Assembly: GCF_002964785.1 (NCBI RefSeq)
Contig: NZ_PQCC01000004.1
Span: 558,001 to 622,000 of the forward strand
Direction: 5' to 3'
DNA: 64,000 nt
Source of the DNA: Pseudoalteromonas sp. T1lg48
GTDB lineage: Bacteria > Pseudomonadota > Gammaproteobacteria > Enterobacterales > Alteromonadaceae
Shown: positions 62,652 through 64,000 of the stretch, piece by piece
Numbering within the stretch: position 1 is the stretch's first letter
Layout: every line of letters begins with the position of its first letter
Program-made: the position numbers and the translations under genes
Notes under the pieces: model-generated
What the model was told of the DNA's origin: nothing
The model's database searches: none
The model's input: only the letters and a program-made list of their open reading frames with translations

Positions 62652-62801
62652 TGCCTTAAAACCCCGGGGCAAACCTGATTGCGGTTAACTGTCACCGCGC
62701 ACATTCAAAAATGGTAAAACCTCCCTGCACGCCGCCCCTTATCTGAGCGCCTTAAACGCGTTACACTCATACTCGTGTTTATAGCAAGGCGATCAGTAGC
62801 C

Positions 62802-63440
62802 ATGAATTACCTCGCCCATCTGTATTTAGCTCAGCCCAATGCCGATTCCCATTTTGGCAACCTGCTCGGCGACTTCCGCCGCGGTCTGGTGCATCAACAA
62901 TGGCCCAAAGCGGTACAATTAGGTTTAGAGAATCATTTATTGGTGGACAGATTCACCGATCAGCATAGCAGTGTGCGCTGTGCCGTTTCCTTGTTTTCGC
63001 CACAACGGCGGCGCTTTGCGCCGGTAGCGCTGGATGTGCTGTTTGATCATCTGCTGATCCGTCACTGGCAAGACTTTACCAGCACCGAATTTGACGAGTT
63101 TTGCCGGCAAAGTTACCAGCTTCTCAACACCCGTAGCGACCTGATGCCAGCGCGCATGCGACATGTGGTGGGGAAAATGTCCGAACAAGACTGGTTTGCT
63201 ACCTATGCCGAGCTCGATGGCGTTGCTCTGGCACTGGATAGGATCGCTACCCGGATCCGTTTTCGCAATGACTTTGCCGGCGCAATCGAAGATATAGAGC
63301 GCCATTTCGATGCCTTTGAAGCACATTTTTTAGCTTTCTTCCCCGAGCTTATCACCCATGTGCAGACCCATAATATTGAGCTTGCTAGCATGGATGCAAA
63401 CGCCTCGCCCACGCCATTGAAATTAACGGACATAAAATAG
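62802..63440 (+). CDS. acpH: Acyl carrier protein phosphodiesterase
   Basis: About 212 aa from the ATG at 62802 (MNYLAHLYLAQ); a longer frame from 62775 is unlikely. It follows AcpH/DUF479: N-terminal NYLAHLYLAQPNADSHFGNL with LLGDFRRGLVHQQWP, LGLENHLLVDRFTDQHSSVR, APVALDVLFDHLLIRHWQDF with the HD-like Asp/His set, and a C-terminal LDRIATRIRFRNDFAGAIED. AcpH removes 4'-phosphopantetheine from holo-ACP. His and Asp of the HD domain (H in DHLL, D in VDRFTD) probably bind Mn2+. Monocistronic; no good ribosome binding site just before the ATG. Confidence 0.9.
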   Translation: MNYLAHLYLAQPNADSHFGNLLGDFRRGLVHQQWPKAVQLGLENHLLVDRFTDQHSSVRCAVSLFSPQRRRFAPVALDVLFDHLLIRHWQDFTSTEFDEFCRQSYQLLNTRSDLMPARMRHVVGKMSEQDWFATYAELDGVALALDRIATRIRFRNDFAGAIEDIERHFDAFEAHFLAFFPELITHVQTHNIELASMDANASPTPLKLTDIK

Positions 63441-63701
63441 CCGCTCACGGAGCCAAATTTTCAGGGCTGCAAGGCTTAGTGTTAACAGGAAAAAAACGAT
63501 AGAGATGAAGAGGGTAAAGGGCGTCAGTCGAGTTACTAAGGGCTTTATTGCTTTCTTTTAGCAATTACAATTTTTATGCTCAAAGCAAATTAGGGAGTGA
63601 AGCTTTTGAAAAGCTTTAATAAAAAACGAGAGGTAAAATAGTGGTAAAGAGGAAAGGTAAACGGGTGGAGCGAGGGCGCCCCACCTGGATATGCCAGCTA
63701 A
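63441..63701. other. Intergenic region between acpH and the cold-shock gene
   Basis: 261 bp, converging genes. AT-rich, with a GGTGG/CCACC-type weak hairpin at 63664-63685 that may end the cold-shock transcript. No gene supported. Confidence 0.4.
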
Positions 63702-63914
63702 TTAGATAGCTGTAACGTCAGAAGCTTGAGGGCCTTTAGCACCTTCTTCAACGTTAAATTCAACTTGCTGACCTTCTTGAAGGGTACGGAAACCGCCTTC
63801 AGCAACGATAGCACGGAAGTGTACAAACACGTCTTTGCCGCCATCAGTTGGAGTAATAAAACCAAAGCCTTTTGCTTCGTCGAACCATTTAACTGTACCA
63901 GTTGTTTTAGACAT
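63702..63914 (-). CDS. Cold-shock domain protein (CspA/CspE family)
   Basis: 70 aa. Complete CSD with RNP1 KGFGFITP and RNP2 VFVHFRAI; the start [20 protein letters not shown] and end [10 protein letters not shown] match the CspE/CspC-like class. It binds single-stranded RNA/DNA and melts RNA structure. The ATG has GGAG seven bases upstream. A TGTTGC-GTT-GCAACA hairpin lies in the leader (63946-63960). The promoter may extend past the window edge, so the length of the leader, which decides cold regulation, cannot be judged. Confidence 0.95.
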   Translation of the reverse strand: MSKTTGTVKWFDEAKGFGFITPTDGGKDVFVHFRAIVAEGGFRTLQEGQQVEFNVEEGAKGPQASDVTAI

Positions 63915-64000
63915 AGTGTCTCCAAAATATTTAAATTAAATAATGTGTTGCGTTGCAACATCAGAATTGCCGAACTAAGTACTAGCTAACACGAGTGGCT

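Noticed and set aside
1-64000. CRISPR array, tRNA, rRNA, prophage or complete IS
   Set aside because: No regularly spaced repeats, no cloverleaf-like sequence, no transposase, integrase or phage structural gene found in reading both strands.

Overview
The window looks like chromosomal DNA of a marine, heterotrophic gammaproteobacterium, most likely of the Alteromonadales (Alteromonas/Pseudoalteromonas/Shewanella neighbourhood). The reasons are two TonB-dependent receptors, three secreted proteins ending in GlyGly-CTERM (rhombosortase/type II secretion) tails, a tricorn-type S41 protease, M36 and S8 proteases, paired sulfatases, a c-type multiheme cytochrome, and a palindromic MITE with TACCAATTC ends. 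There is no rRNA, tRNA, CRISPR array, prophage or complete insertion sequence. GC content looks close to 50 per cent by eye.

Region 1 (1-14.9 kb). After the tail of a TonB-dependent receptor comes a minus-strand block: a FixJ/LuxR-type response regulator, a giant secreted protein (about 1540 aa), a small secreted coiled-coil protein, a second giant paralogue (about 1500 aa), a small secreted repeat protein, a sensor kinase and a membrane-anchored LamG protein. Each giant gene is preceded at a near-identical distance by a 20-bp palindrome (TAACTGAC...GTCAGTTA type) and a TTTTGTATAC promoter core. Each is followed by a GC-rich hairpin and a small exported protein. This looks like a duplicated surface-protein module under its own two-component system, and it is one of the two best candidates for an undescribed system.

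Region 2 (15.5-31.2 kb). An OmpR-type two-component pair, a GFA-fold protein whose ribosome binding site can be sequestered by upstream repeats, a penicillin-binding-protein-like serine hydrolase, an HlyD/ABC-2 export operon, a YebE/DUF533 protein, a secreted subtilase, a complete TonB-dependent receptor, a PQ-loop-like membrane protein divergent from a GNAT acetyltransferase across twin operators, and a HEPN protein. Region 3 (31.4-40.0 kb). Nucleoside salvage: deoB and a deoD interrupted by a one-base frameshift face udk and a CNT nucleoside transporter. A 166-bp MITE, a periplasmic solute-binding protein and a tricorn-like protease follow.

Region 4 (40.0-48.1 kb). Ten minus-strand genes with overlaps or gaps of at most 15 bp form one apparent operon: thermostable-hemolysin/acyltransferase-like protein, AMP-dependent ligase, heme-oxygenase-like diiron enzyme, SDR, TPR protein, a QseB/PmrA-type regulator and kinase, a cupredoxin, an FTR1-like permease that has lost REGxE, and an outer-membrane barrel. 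A perfect CTTAAG-N5-CTTAAG box, the PmrA/QseB-type site, lies just upstream of the first gene. This suggests that the encoded regulator controls its own operon, and it is the second strong candidate system. Region 5 (48.3-64 kb). A HEAT-repeat lipoprotein, an M36 protease, a small lipoprotein, two outer-membrane barrels, an octaheme cytochrome with TPRs, an ICMT-like methyltransferase, two divergent sulfatases, a 60-aa orphan protein, acpH and a cold-shock protein.
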